From NCBI GenBank assembly GCA_033439255.1, contig CM065886.1, positions 558,001 through 622,000 of the forward strand: a stretch of 64,000 nucleotides of DNA, given 5' to 3'. The stretch is from Hericium rajendrae. Lineage: Eukaryota; Basidiomycota; Agaricomycetes; Russulales; Hericiaceae. Positions within the stretch are counted from its first letter, which is position 1. Each line of letters opens with the position of its first letter. Under the pieces are notes generated by a model that saw only the letters and a program-made list of their open reading frames with translations, was not told where the DNA came from and made no database searches. The position numbers and the translations under genes are program-made. Shown one piece after another: positions 53,648 to 64,000 of the stretch.

Positions 53648-55150
53648 AGCCTGGATGGCTAGGAAGTGTTGACTGCGTTAGCGAGTGCTGATTGTGACGA
53701 CCGCTTGCTCGAAACCATTTGTTTGGTTCTAAGGCTGTTGCCAAACAGTCCAAAAAGGAAATACATCATTCAACGCTTTTTGCTTCCTGTTTCCCTTCGG
53801 ACGCTCAGCGCTAGCAGCGCTCAACGTTCAACATCAACGTTCAACGCACACGACAAGTTATGCTTGCATGAAAAAGTATAGCGTACAGGAGCGGACAAAA
53901 GTATGATGGCCTGGTGCGTTGGAAGTACGTATGGAATTTCGACTTATGTGGGTGTGACTTGACTTCCGCCGTTTGGCTTTGACTTTCGGCAATAGCCGGA
54001 CACATCCCGATGGATTCCCGTTATGGCAAGTCACGGCGCTCTGCGCCGAGCGCGCCACGGTTGATATTGCTTGTTTGACACGGTAGATGACTGCAGAAAG
54101 TTTCTTACATTCAGTAACCTAGTGAGTTACAAGGCTTGAGTATTGTGGCATTTTTAATACCTCTCTCCTGCATCAGAGGTACGAGCCCGCAACATACTGT
54201 GGCCGATCGCCGGCAGACGCCGCTTATCTAAGGCTGAGGCAACTGAGCCCGGCCGCTCTGGCCGTTTGAAGCCGTTGCTCAGACGGGATATTTTTTTCAA
54301 AGAATAAGTACGAGGGAATGTTTCCTTGCTATAGTTCTAGTTCAAATACAAATCGATGTCCCAAAGACTATTCTGCGCTTCAAAGTCGAAGTTGAAAGCC
54401 AAAGTACAGTACGTCGCCGAAAGCCTGATCCGCACGCCCAAAGCGGAATTTTGAACGCCGAAAACGAAAAGTCATGTAGTTCTAGTGCTAAACCCACACC
54501 CTTCGCAAAGGCTAATCTTGTTTCCAAATCCCAAGTTGTCCTCCGAAGCCTAGTAATTTTGTCCGCTGGCGCCCCTCATAAAAAAGGAGCGTAACTAGCA
54601 TAACAATTGAAGTTCTCACAAATATTGTGGGGCTCGCAAGTTAGACGGCTTTCAACTTCCCTATTGTTCGCTTCGTCTCGGCGGAGGCCTTCAGGTAAAG
54701 TAGCTTCAGGTCTCATTCACACAGGTGAAACAGTATTCAGTGATTGAAGGTATGATCAGAAGTGTCATGTTCATGAAGGATGGACTAGCTGCCTTGCTCT
54801 AAGTCCTTCAGGCAGTTTTCAATGCGCCTAACTCTAGCTCAAGAGTACATTGTCGAGTCCTAGCCTTTTCAGTCGACGCTCTCAATCGAATTGACGAAGC
54901 TCGGCATCGACTAATGAGCCTGACTTACAGGGACATTGACGGTCTGGTGATATCAGCTCTGAGCTGAACGCTTCTACGCGTGCTGAACTTTGTAGAATTA
55001 ACCATTATAGGGCTATATTCGTAAAGACGGTTCGTCATTATGTCGTGGCGTAACTGCGTGAATGTTGTCGATACATCAGAAAATCTTCCGGGTATACATC
55101 AATCAACGAAACATCTAATAAATAAGAGAGCACAACCCGTAGAATGTGGG
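53648..55150. other. 1.5-kb intergenic region
   Basis: No gene is supported. AACGTTCAACATCAACGTTCAACGC (53830-53855) is a short direct repeat, preceded by AGCGCTAGCAGCGCT, a perfect palindrome. The rest is unremarkable AT-balanced sequence. Confidence 0.5.
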
Positions 55151-58100
55151 TCACCTTTCATCGGTTTCTGCCTGGGGGACATCTTGCTCCTCGTGTTCTG
55201 GATCGCAAGCTGTTGAGTTTTCACCTTCTTCGGACTTGCCTTCCTTATCCTCAACGTCTTTAGCCTCGCCCTCCTTGGCCTCGCCCTGATTAGCCTCGTC
55301 TTCCGTAGCTTCTTTCCCCTGCTGTGCTTGGCTAAGCAATTTATCGCGTTCAGCGATTGCTTTCAGCGCCTTCTCAGCCGCTTCAACCATCCGCTTTATC
55401 CCCCCTGTCACAAGTTAGCGACTCATCGGCGGAAAGCAAAAGCCGCACACGCACGTTCCATACTCAACATGAACAACGTCTGAACAACATCAAACTATCA
55501 GCAGCAAACCACAATGCCTCTCACAAGCCTACTTACATTCCGGGCATTCTTATCGTTCCACACCTCCATCTTCAGCCGCTCGGAGATCCCCTCCTGGCCC
55601 GCAATTTCGTCCAATAGCGCCGCGAGCTCATCCGGCGGAGCCAGATCGAACTCGCCCATCTGCATTTCGTTCAGGAGCACGTCCTCGTCTACGCCCCGTT
55701 CCCCACCCAGAAGCTGGCCCAGCACGCCAGCGCTCGAGCCGCGCCCATTGACCGCCGCAAAGTAACGTATCTGGCGCCGGAGGTGCTCGACGATCTCGAG
55801 CATCAGTGCCGGCAGTGGTTCGTAGTACTGCAGCAGTATCGTCTCAGCTTCGTTGACGGTCTGCGGCAGCGTCTTCTGTTGCTGTTCGTCGGGTTGTATA
55901 GATTTTGATGGCGGAAGTTGCGAGGGAGCGGTGATTGCAGGCTGGTTGGGAACGGCGGATATGCGCTTTTTGCGATTGCGTCGGCGGTAGCGCCGCACGG
56001 CTAGATCGAAAGTCTTGTCCTTCACCATGCTTTTGTATCTATTAGAAAATGCGTCCGATATTACTGGTTAACGAAGTCAGTGATGGGCATCAAGAATACC
56101 ATGAAACGTGATAACATACCAGATATAAGGATAGTCATTGCACCGACACCTAGCAATGCCCAGAAAATGAAGACAGATCGTCCGATGGGTGTTTCCGGCG
56201 CAAGATCGCCGTAGCCTATAGTAGTGAATGCGATGAAACCTGGGAGTAATTATGAAGGACGTTACATGGACAAGACGAAATAAAGTATATAGATAAGATA
56301 CTTACAGAAATACAATGCAGATGCATACGTCCAATTCTCGGTATTCGAGAATATTACTGCACCAATCTGAAATACACGGATCAGAAAGGTGAGACGAAGG
56401 AGAAAGCGACAACACATACCAGCCAGAACAGAAAGAATACCGACCATGCTATGAAAAGCTGCATATTGTTCTGATAAACCGCTGCTCAATACACGAAGCC
56501 AATACGGCATACCTTGGTATACAACTCAAACCTCTCCTCCTTCTCCATCGCTTTCATCATTGCTTCCATTGCCTTAGTGTCGTCATCCTCGTCCTGCTCC
56601 TTCGCCTTCGTCAGCAGTGCACGCGCCTTCGCCCACCACTGCGCAGGAGTCCCGTAGTGACCCCACCAGCCATGGTGCGAAATGCCCTCCTCATGCTCCT
56701 TCGCACGGCTGTTCAGCACCGATCCATAAACATGCGGCTTCCCGAATCGCTTGTGCGCAAAGTGCTCAAGAGGCACGCCCGCCTCGAGCGCGCAGTTCTC
56801 GAGCTGCTCATCCGACAGCGCCTCCGTGTTCAGATGCAGTGGCACGTACTCCCTATTCCGCCGTATCGAAAGCAGCCTGCGCGAGTAATGCTCGTCCGGC
56901 ACCCACACGTCCTGCTCCGCCCCCTTCAGCTTTTGCTCGACCGCTTCTCGAAACCGCCTGTTCTCCTGCTGCTCCTTGCGCTTCGCCTGCCGCTGCCGCT
57001 TGAACTTGATCACGCGCTTGCGGTAGCGCACCTCGAGGCCCTCGATCACGGACGCGCCCATGAGACGGACAGCGGCGCCGAGGATGACGATGCCGAACGA
57101 CGCGTACAAGCAGATGACGATGCGCTGGGCGGGCGTAGTGGGCACGATGTCGCCGAAGCCGATGGTGAGCGTGGTCACAATGGTGAAGAAGAGTCCATTG
57201 AGGAAAGACAGATCCATGATGAGAGCGGAGAGAAGCGCGCCGAGCGCGACGTATGACAGGAAGATGATCGTGATGATCGTGAGCGAGCGCTGCTTGCGCG
57301 TGAGGCCGCTGCCACTCTGCGCAAAGTTGGGAGTCTTGAAAAAGTCCCAGATGAGGGTGACGTTGGTCACGAGCGAAACGATGGTCGAGCAGACCGTCAT
57401 CCAGAATGCTTCACCGTACGTGAACCCGTCATCAGCACGGTGCTCCACGCCAAATACAACGACTGTAACAATATTGATGATGTCTAGGACCATAAGATTA
57501 ACGATAGTTCGATGTGACTTTTGACAATGTACGTTACCGTGGATGGTCAGGAAGAATATACACGCAATAGTCATGGCCACGATCCGCTTCTCGAGGAACC
57601 TGACCAGTAGGCAGACATTGGCCAGCACAGCGCACGCCATGGAAATGCCAAGCCCCACATCCAGAATCACGGTGTTCGGCTTCGATTCCACGTTCTGGTG
57701 GTTCTCCGTCCTGACATACCAATGCTCGGTGAGCCCTGGGATTTCAAGAAGGATAGAGAATGGGATGAGGCTGCCAGAAAGAATAGGAGTACTCCGGAAG
57801 TTAGGAATATAGGATTGGTCTGGGTTAGAAGCAAAGAGGATGTCGTTGATCTTGACAAGCCATTTGGGTAAAGATGGGCGGGGGTAGGTGAAAGTGGAGG
57901 ACGTTGAAGGGGTGGAGGGCTCCCTGTTCGATGTGAGATCCTCCGAGATGGCATCAGCGTCCTCCTGCCCTTCATCCTCCCGCTCGTCCGTTTCCTCTTC
58001 ATCCAGATCCACCATCTGGTCGTCTGCATCATCCTGGTCCTCGGTTTCACGTTGTGGCGTTGCAGCGTGATGTACACGGTTGACATTGTCCTGACTCCGG

Positions 58101-58192
58101 TCTTGAGCACTCTCGAGGTCGCCTTCCTGTGCGTGCCTGTCTTGATGTCTCGTGAGTAGCGAGCCGATTATGGATTGAATAGCAGGAGACAT
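55151..58192 (-). CDS. TOK1: TOK-type two-pore outward-rectifying K+ channel
   Basis: ATG 58192 (MSPAIQSIIG) to TGA 55153-55151, with several introns. About 100 acidic residues (DEEETDEREDEGQED) come first, then transmembrane segments and two pore loops with K+ selectivity filters: TTLTIGFGDIVP (about 57142-57178) and FTTIGYGDLAP (about 56195-56230). A long basic linker (RYRKRVIKFKRQRQAKRKEQQE) separates them. The final part is a cytoplasmic domain and an acidic Glu/Lys-rich tail with a GEAKEGEAK repeat. TOK channels have eight transmembrane segments and two pores, and carry outward K+ current when the membrane is depolarised beyond the K+ potential. The second filter is GYG as in canonical channels and the first GFG, the usual TOK pattern. 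Confidence 0.92.
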
Positions 58193-59118
58193 AGTGTTGA
58201 CTACTCCATGGCTGGGGATGAATGATAACGGGGTATTGGGAAGCCAGACTTGCTGCCGGCACTCCAGAAGAATGCACTGAAATCAAGTTGACGCCGGGGC
58301 GAAACCTGGGAAGCAACTAGATTAGATTAGATCCTGCGTGAGACTCTCCTGCTTTTCTCAGGCTTCTGGCAGATTCCAGCATCCACAACGATACATAGTA
58401 ACATACGGACCAACACCTGCCAACACTTGCCTTGAGAGATGGCATGGAGAATTGGGAGGACAAAAAAGTCGGGAGAGACCAGGTAAATCGGAGGTGAACG
58501 GTGGAGGAAGAAAGGAACGTGGGAAATCTCTCCCAACACATTTTCGCCCTTTCAACATTTCTTTTGCCCGTCTCTGCCCGTCTCCAAGCTATCTCGGCAC
58601 CGGCTACTGCAGGCTGCGCTGTTGCTCGCTCTACATACCTAGTGGAAGGTTTTTCGCTCTCGCTATGCTTGATTCTGGCTTTGCCAACGAAAGCCGTGTG
58701 AGTCACGGCGTGTATGCTTTATTTCGCGCCAGGTATAGGAAGGTGAGGTGGGTATCAGTCCCATATATCGGAAACAGGAATATCAACGTAACTTACCATA
58801 GCCTTGTCTGCTACTGAATCCAAACATTTGCAGTAGTATCGATGTTCTGGCAGCCGCAGCTTGATTTCATCAAGATCGAGGTATCGGCCTTTACAGGGCG
58901 CATGGTGAGACATTGCTATGTTCAAATCGAAATTTGAAACCGCTCAATGAAGTGGCCGAGAACTCCAAGCTTCTGTTCTATCGGTAGGTATAAACTCGCT
59001 GGATTTGACCATCGATCTATGCCCCAGTTCTGCGCCATGACGCGGTCCAGCTGACCCCAGTCACCGTCCATTGCTCAAATCTCGATCGCATCTCCCTGCC
59101 GACGTCTAGCCGTCTCGC
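58193..59118. other. Intergenic region
   Basis: Upstream region of the TOK gene. No supported gene; overlapping frames of 60-160 codons on both strands show no domain. Confidence 0.5.
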
Positions 59119-59266
59119 CATGTCCTTCGTCGCGTTCACGTTTGGTTCTCTAGGCGATATCCTTTCTCTTATCAAGATCGCCAATGCTGTCAGAAAGTCT
59201 CTCTACGACACGAAGGGATCCTCTGCAGAGTACCAGGACCTCATCCCCAGTGGAAACCCACTCTAG
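59119..59266 (+). pseudogene. N-terminal fragment of the FTFGSLGDI family
   Basis: ATG 59119 encodes FTFGSLGDILSLIKIANAV followed by KGSSAEYQDL, close to FTVGSLGDIISLIQLAKAV...KGSSEEYFELV of the gene at 40.9 kb. The frame stops at TAG 59264-59266, right after the homologous region begins to diverge. No further exon was found. Confidence 0.65.
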
Positions 59267-59779
59267 ACCCATAGAACGACAACGAATGGCGTCGAACGAT
59301 TGGATCACGATAGAATTAGGTGCTATTCTAGGTGAAAATCGAATGGCGTCGAGCACCGTCGTAAGGACCGTGTTGCCGTGCTGGAATGGAGATTTGTACC
59401 AGGCACACATATATTGCAGTATCCATTGAAATCGAGACGAAATCGAGTGACGTCGTGTGTGTTCTGAACGCGGTCTTTTCTCGGATGGGTTTTCGGCCAG
59501 ATTCTGTAATAACATTTTCGAATGGTGTCTAACGGTATCTAGTACTATCTATCTAATTATAGCCCTTCAACACGTCGTGAATACGAGCATTGGCTCGTAC
59601 CCATATACCCCGATATACACTGCTCCAGCGCGCTCCAGTCTTTGTACTGTTAGTTGGTGCTCTCGACTACTGTTGCCGTAGATTTTGCTCTCTAGAAGCA
59701 ACCAGCATCCAAATTAGAATAGGGATCACTATGTATAATGACGAAAATGATACGCACCAGTTCTGCCTCCATTGCCTCA
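59267..59779. other. Spacer with short related words
   Basis: GAATGGCGTCGA recurs at 59284 and 59340, and a related GAGTGACGTCG at 59445, in otherwise unremarkable sequence. No gene seen. Confidence 0.4.
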
Positions 59780-61090
59780 AATTTCTGTCAACCAGATGTT
59801 AGATTCTCCTTCATGGACCGAGCGAACAGCCGAACGCCAGCGAAGAGCTCACCTTGCGCTTGTGGACGGGAAGTTTGACCCAATACTTGTTGAACTTGCT
59901 TTTGAGTCCCTTTGGGTCAATGGTGTCCTTCCATTCCCTAGCACAAAGGTGGCTGCAATGAAAATGCAGTCAGTTACTGTTCGAAGCAGTGGAGTCAAGA
60001 ACTGACAATGCGTCAATGGCGTTTGGATCGATACGCATGCCGTAGGAACGGCCGCCGCCGACCTTTTCCTGCTGCTGTTGAACAGCGCTGGCGCTACCTG
60101 CAGCTGGTTCATCATTCGACGGGACGTTGGCTGTTGAGTTTATTTGTTCAACCAACTGCGAGACTGGGTACCTGAACAAGCAAGGTATGCACCTATATTT
60201 TCTTGACGTCGTATTTGCTCTGGCCCAACCGCACTCTTGTCTCCAATGCTGGTGTTCGTGCCGGCGCCGGTACCCACGTCGAGGGCCCGCCCAACAGCCA
60301 CGGTATCGCGGCCAACTCCTGCAGCAGCATCCTCACTTCTAGTCGTGTCCTCCTGGCCGCCATCGGCAGGGCGCTCACCGGCGGAATGCCCGTTTGGATC
60401 TAGTTGGATCAAAAAGGCAGTTAGAAAATTTTTGAGGGAGTCCGTGAAATTAACTTCACCAGTTCCAGCCTGAGTCGCCGTTGGGGCGTGCTGTATACGG
60501 AGGGCAAAACCATGCGGCAGGGCCAGAGGAGATCATCAGCTTCCGCACTGAAGTTGTCACTATGTAGATTTACCACTTCAGTTGCCTGTTCGGGGCTGAT
60601 CTGATTGCGAGTTGCATCTGAGTCGTCGCCAGGAGCAGAGGACATGGCTGGTACATCGGGTTCAACGCAGATACCTGCGCTGTAGGCAAACAAGCAGTTA
60701 GACTTTACTATTAGCTGAAAGGGGAGAATGAACACGCATGTTGGATCATTCGGCTGCAGATGGCAGAGAAATGCAAACATAAGTCCTTGTAGCAGGCATA
60801 AAAGGATGTGACGAAGCACTTACGAGCATGATATCCAAGTTCATGGGCGCCGGTGATGCAGGCGAAGTTGGGCTCGAGACCATTGCCGTGGGCTCCTCAG
60901 ATCCTGGCGATGGTGGAAGTGGGCCGACCACTACCGCGGGTGCGACTGACTTGGCCCGTTTCTTTTTCAGGGTGGGTACCGATTTTGCATGCTTGCGTCG
61001 CTTCTTGCTGTCACCGACTTCACCATCCGGCGGATCACCCATGTCCGAGTCGTCGCCATCAGAGTCCGAGTCATCCGATATTGATGAATG
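59780..61090 (-). CDS. Uncharacterised protein, probably multi-exon, exact splicing unresolved
   Basis: Five minus-strand coding blocks separated by intron-like gaps: a basic, Lys-rich block after an acidic stretch (about 61080-60832, KKRRKHAKSVPTLKKKRAK); VVNLHSDNFSAEADDLLWPCR...PQRRLRLEL (about 60680-60460); a Gly/Ala/Thr-rich block (about 60400-60200); QQQQEKVGGGRSYGMRIDPNAIDAL (about 60130-60005); and EWKDTIDPKGLKSKFNKYWVKLP (about 59950-59860), then FEAMEAEL (about 59795-59770). The composition and conserved-looking SADNLxWPCRMVLPS-type block suggest a lineage-specific family that I associate with repeat-rich basidiomycete regions. I cannot name a function. Phases between blocks 1 and 2 do not join cleanly, so it may be decayed. 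Confidence 0.4.
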
Positions 61091-61201
61091 ACTGTTGCAA
61101 GCATGGCGACTTTTCCACCAGGACGGATAATTGTCCGTAGCCAGTTGGTCCGCGAGCCGATGTGGTCCCAGAAGTACATCTGGAAAAATGGTTCCTTGAG
61201 T

Positions 61202-61262
61202 GATAGCCGAGGCTGCACTACCGAAGCCACACCTTGGATTGGTAGCGAAGCCTCGGCTACCA
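61202..61262. repeat. Short inverted repeat, TAGCCGAGGCT ... AGCCTCGGCTA
   Basis: TAGCCGAGGCT (61204-61214) and AGCCTCGGCTA (61249-61259) are perfect 11-bp inverted arms around 34 bp that contain further GAAGCC words. The extended right arm AAGCCTCGGCTAC is identical to 1880-1892. The segment could be a non-autonomous element or the footprint of one. Confidence 0.6.
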
Positions 61263-61489
61263 ATAGATAATCAGTTTGATATCTGTTGATCCGGAGATGT
61301 TACAAGCCCAGAGTCATGGCTACAGTAGTTCTTGTAGATCATGTAGATCATGAAATAAAAATGTTGAATTCTGACCATCATGCATCCTCATAAGCATATT
61401 CCAAGCAACAGTCATTGTTCTTACTATCAACATTCACAATATATATTCATTGGGCTTAGATAGCATGTTTACAAATTAAATAAGTCGGC

Positions 61490-62395
61490 AGGGGAATGCG
61501 TGCGAGTCCGCACGGAGGCACGGGAAGCGGCGGGGGGGCGGGGGAGTGGGCAACAGCGCGGACACGCTGAAGGCGGCATGGGCACGCTGCGCGGGCGTGC
61601 AGGACGTGGTGCAGGGGCGTGTGAGTCCATACAGGGGCACAGGAGGCGGCAGGGGGTGCAAGCAGCGATATGGGCACACGGGAGGTGGCACAGGCGCGTG
61701 CAAGGCGGCGCGGGCATGCGTACATCGGCGCGGGTGCATGTGAGTCAGCGTGTGGTCGCGGAAGGTGCGGGGCATGCGGGAGGTGGTGCGGGTATGCTGG
61801 CAGCGGCGCGGACATGCAAGCATCGGCGCGGGAGTCGGCAGGAAGGTACATGCGACTCTGCGCGTGGTGCTGGAGGCTGCAGGAGGGATGCGGACGCAGT
61901 GTTGCCGGCATGATCGAGTCGGCGGGGGCGCACGAGAAGCAGCGTGGACGGCGGGAGGCAGCGCGGACGCACAAGAGGCGATGGATGATGCAGGAGGCGG
62001 CGTGGACGTTAATGAGTGCGGCGTGGATGTTGATGAGTGCGGCGTGGACGCGCTGGCATTGGCACAGCCACGCTGGAGGCGGCGTGGGTGCAGGAAGCAG
62101 CAGGGAGGGCGCGGGAGGCAGTGCCAGTGTGCGGGAGGCAGCGCAGGGGCTCGGGCATTGGCACGGGCGCATGCGAGTCTGCGCGGGGGTGGAGAGGCGG
62201 CAGGGGTGCGCGGGAGGCGGCGCTGGCATGATCGAGTCGGCGGGGGTGCACGAGAGGCAACGCGGAGCGCGAGAGACGTTACAGGTGCACGAGAGGCGGT
62301 GGGCGCATGCAGGAGGCGGCGTGGATGTGCGCGAGTCGGCGGGGGTGTATGCGAGCCGGCGGGGACGTGCATCTGGAAAAACAGGAAGAGCTACA
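61490..62395. repeat. GC-rich degenerate minisatellite
   Basis: Loosely repeated words of the type GCGGGAGGCGGCGCGGGCATGC and GCGGGGGTGCATGCGAGTCGGC cover 900 bp. Stop codons are nearly absent in several frames on both strands, so open frames of up to 298 codons exist (rich in Pro/Ala/Arg on one strand, Gly/Ala/Arg on the other). The strand symmetry and repetition show these are not genes. Confidence 0.8.
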
Positions 62396-62780
62396 GTGGG
62401 CTACCATGAGCTACAGTAGTGATCAGAATCTTACCGTAGTGACCTGTAGCTCCCATAGCTCCTGTAGTACTCGTAGGACCCCCCCCTACTACCGTGGCTC
62501 CGATAGTGAGCCGTAGTGACCTGTAGTGAATATGTCTCTACTGTAGCAATGAATCTCTTTACAGTAGTTATACAATTCAATGTATAAACAACTGTTGATA
62601 TCCTTATATTTCACTCAATTGCAATATATCAGAACATTCAAAAACTTTATTTAAGAATAACTACATAACATGAGCTAGCTAATTACTACTCCATACTAAA
62701 TTAGGCCACTTGTGCTGTCATCTCACAGATATATAAACACCAGTCCCCTCTACTGTAGTACATACGTAGGTCAGACAGAC
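62396..62780. other. AT-rich spacer with GTAGTGACCTGTAG words
   Basis: GTAGTGACCTGTAG occurs at 62434 and 62512, with related CCATAGCTCCTGTAG text between. The rest is AT-rich. No gene seen. Confidence 0.5.
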
Positions 62781-63110
62781 ATGCAAGTGAGCAGGTGGGC
62801 ATGTGAGTGAGCAGGTGGGCATGTAGGCAAGCAGGTGAGTGGATGAGCATGCAAACAAGCAGGTGAGCAGATGAGCATGTGAACAAGTGGAAAGGTACAT
62901 AGGTGAGCAGGCAGGTGTGCAGATGAGCAGGCAGGCAAGCAAATTGTGGGCAAGCCATTGGGCAAGCGGACAAGCCATCAGACAAGCAGACAAGTCATCG
63001 GACAAGCGAGCAAGCCATCGGACAAGCGGGCAAGCCATCAGGCAAGTGAGCAGGCAAGCAGGCAGGCATGCATGTGGATGGTTGCATGGGCGAGCGGGCA
63101 GGTAGGGGGC
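62781..63110. repeat. 20-bp minisatellite (CAAGCCATCGGACAAGCGGG)
   Basis: Five units follow each other in strict 20-bp register from 62951 to 63050. The preceding part (62781-62940) uses a related 20-bp unit, CATGTGAGTGAGCAGGTGGG, with looser spacing, and the following part has CAGG(C)AAG words. Cys/Leu/His-rich frames on the minus strand are products of the repeat. Confidence 0.9.
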
Positions 63111-63366
63111 AGATGAGCAAGCATGTCAGTACTGAAACAACCAATAAAATAAAAACAAACATACATACAATGTACCAGTATCACTCTTCTAGCCTTCTCT
63201 TACACCCTTCTAACCTGAAAAGAGATGAGAACAAAAGAATAACAGACTTACAATAAAACAAGAGAGAGAGAAGTAAGAGAGTGAGAGAGTAAGAGAGAAG
63301 AGACTTAGAAAGAGTGGCAAAGACGACGCGCTGCTGGCAAATCCTGAGGCCAAACAACACCAAAGG
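63111..63366. other. Purine-rich spacer
   Basis: Contains GAGAGAGAAGTAAGAGAGTGAGAGAG and AAACAA-rich stretches. No gene seen. Confidence 0.5.
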
Positions 63367-63404
63367 CAGAAACCAGATTGCCATATTTGGCAATCTGGTT
63401 TCTG
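63367..63404. repeat. Perfect hairpin, 17-bp arms with 4-nt loop
   Basis: CAGAAACCAGATTGCCA (63367-63383) and TGGCAATCTGGTTTCTG (63388-63404) are perfect reverse complements around TATT. A diverged copy lies 146 bp downstream. Confidence 0.9.
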
Positions 63405-63512
63405 GCTCCTGCACGAAAAAAAAATAAAAACATTGCAAGTTACATTACTAACAAAATTTCCTTCAGTGTTTATAGATATGAACTCTACACTGACTTACAC
63501 TTGTCCAATGCT

Positions 63513-63554
63513 GGCAGAAATCAGATTGCCAGATATGGCCATCTGTGTTCTGCC
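63513..63554. repeat. Diverged copy of the hairpin
   Basis: GGCAGAA...TTCTGCC flank AAATCAGATTGCCA and TGGCCATCTGTG with a GATA loop. The arms have about four mismatches and otherwise follow the same CAGATTGCCA/TGGC.ATCTG core as 63367-63404. Confidence 0.8.
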
Positions 63555-64000
63555 CTGTTGTGCGTCTTAGCTGCAAGGAGCGTGGGAGAGTATCCGGGTC
63601 CCCTGGAGAGTTCTGCATTTCTCTGCTACAAACATCAGTTTTTATCTGATTAACACATACCTAGTACTGGCCGAGCCGGACGAATTGTCGCTTTCGAACG
63701 ATGCCTTGTACGCCATGATCTGTTGGATATTAAAGGCGCTATGGCCAGAATGTTGTAAGTGACGTTTAGTAGATACAAAAAGTGATATAACTTTATGAAT
63801 ATTGCACGCACCACATATCTTTTTGGCTCATCTGAATGTTCTTATTCGTAGCTTCCAAACAAGCCCTCATACGCTACGTTAGGTGCAGAACTCATGCACC
63901 AGTGGCAAAATCTCTGAAAATGGGGGTCAAACAGCAGTTTTGGCATATCTTCACAACGAGAACACGCACCGCTGACGTTTCAGACATTCCTGAACGCGGT
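63555..64000. other. Right edge, no gene established
   Basis: A minus-strand stretch near 63720-63680 could encode MAYKASFESDNSSGSAST, and one near 63860-63820 EATNKNIQMSQKDM, with an intron-like gap between. These may be exons of a gene that starts beyond the window, but no domain is recognisable. Confidence 0.3.

Noticed and set aside
53838-53855. 17-bp word ACATCAACGTTCAACGC shared with 17947-17963
   Set aside because: Only one shared word with no flanking similarity; too short to call a dispersed element.
61476-62372. Open frames of up to 298 codons on both strands in the GC-rich repeat
   Set aside because: The frames are the product of a stop-poor repeat: similar-length frames exist on both strands at once and consist of Pro/Ala/Arg or Gly/Ala/Arg repeats.
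62701-63038. Cys/Leu/His-rich minus-strand frames in the 20-bp minisatellite
   Set aside because: The period of 20 bp cycles through all frames, so the peptide-like repeats (CLPTCPPAHS) only mirror the DNA repeat.

Overview
The window looks like a piece of a filamentous basidiomycete genome, most probably an agaricomycete and perhaps a polypore. The clade is inferred from three things: short introns of about 47-70 bp with GTNNGT donors in nearly every gene, a Plavaka-type transposase and a chromodomain Ty3/Gypsy element, and fungal families such as a TOK-type K+ channel, an exomer ChAPs protein, NIPA and lineage-specific small kinase-like proteins. No CRISPR array, operon or tRNA was seen.

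Layout. 1-9.7 kb is repeat-rich: a broken Plavaka transposase, a 5'-truncated Ty3/Gypsy chromovirus whose pol is still fully open and which ends in a 3' LTR, then four different tandem or palindromic repeat blocks in a row. 10.6-12.0 kb holds a single-pass membrane protein. 13.5-24.9 kb (minus strand) is a segmental duplication: two tandem SDE3/MOV10/HELZ-type RNA helicase genes, with an intact aminopeptidase P gene beside copy 2 and only its decayed 3' end beside copy 1. 25.4-26.0 kb holds relics of a kinase-like gene and of a zinc-type dehydrogenase. 26.7-38.3 kb is a conserved gene block: CCDC6-like coiled-coil protein, large Hsp20 protein, aspartokinase and a divergent G-alpha subunit. 39.7-50.2 kb is mixed: a lineage-specific gene with an internal duplication, a zinc-type enoyl-reductase-like dehydrogenase, a NIPA Mg2+ transporter, two paralogous small kinase-like genes, and further relics of the same dehydrogenase and kinase families. 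50.7-58.2 kb carries the exomer ChAPs gene and the TOK channel. 59.1-64 kb returns to repeat-rich DNA: a gene fragment, an uncharacterised gene, GC-rich and 20-bp minisatellites and near-perfect hairpins.

The genes do not form one pathway. The points most worth following are: the duplicated zinc-finger RNA helicases, where copy 2 has stayed in frame but has Asp in place of the motif II Glu and an early stop; the 12-exon G-alpha gene with an inferred 4-nt micro-exon and Ser in place of the catalytic Gln; the canonical GGGTTTT slip site at the gag stop of the retroelement; the repeated co-occurrence of kinase-like and dehydrogenase fragments at two loci; and a tandem array whose units carry 12-bp palindromes with a variable centre. 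Gene structures were read by eye from reading frame, splice signals and paralogue comparison, so exon edges are predictions.
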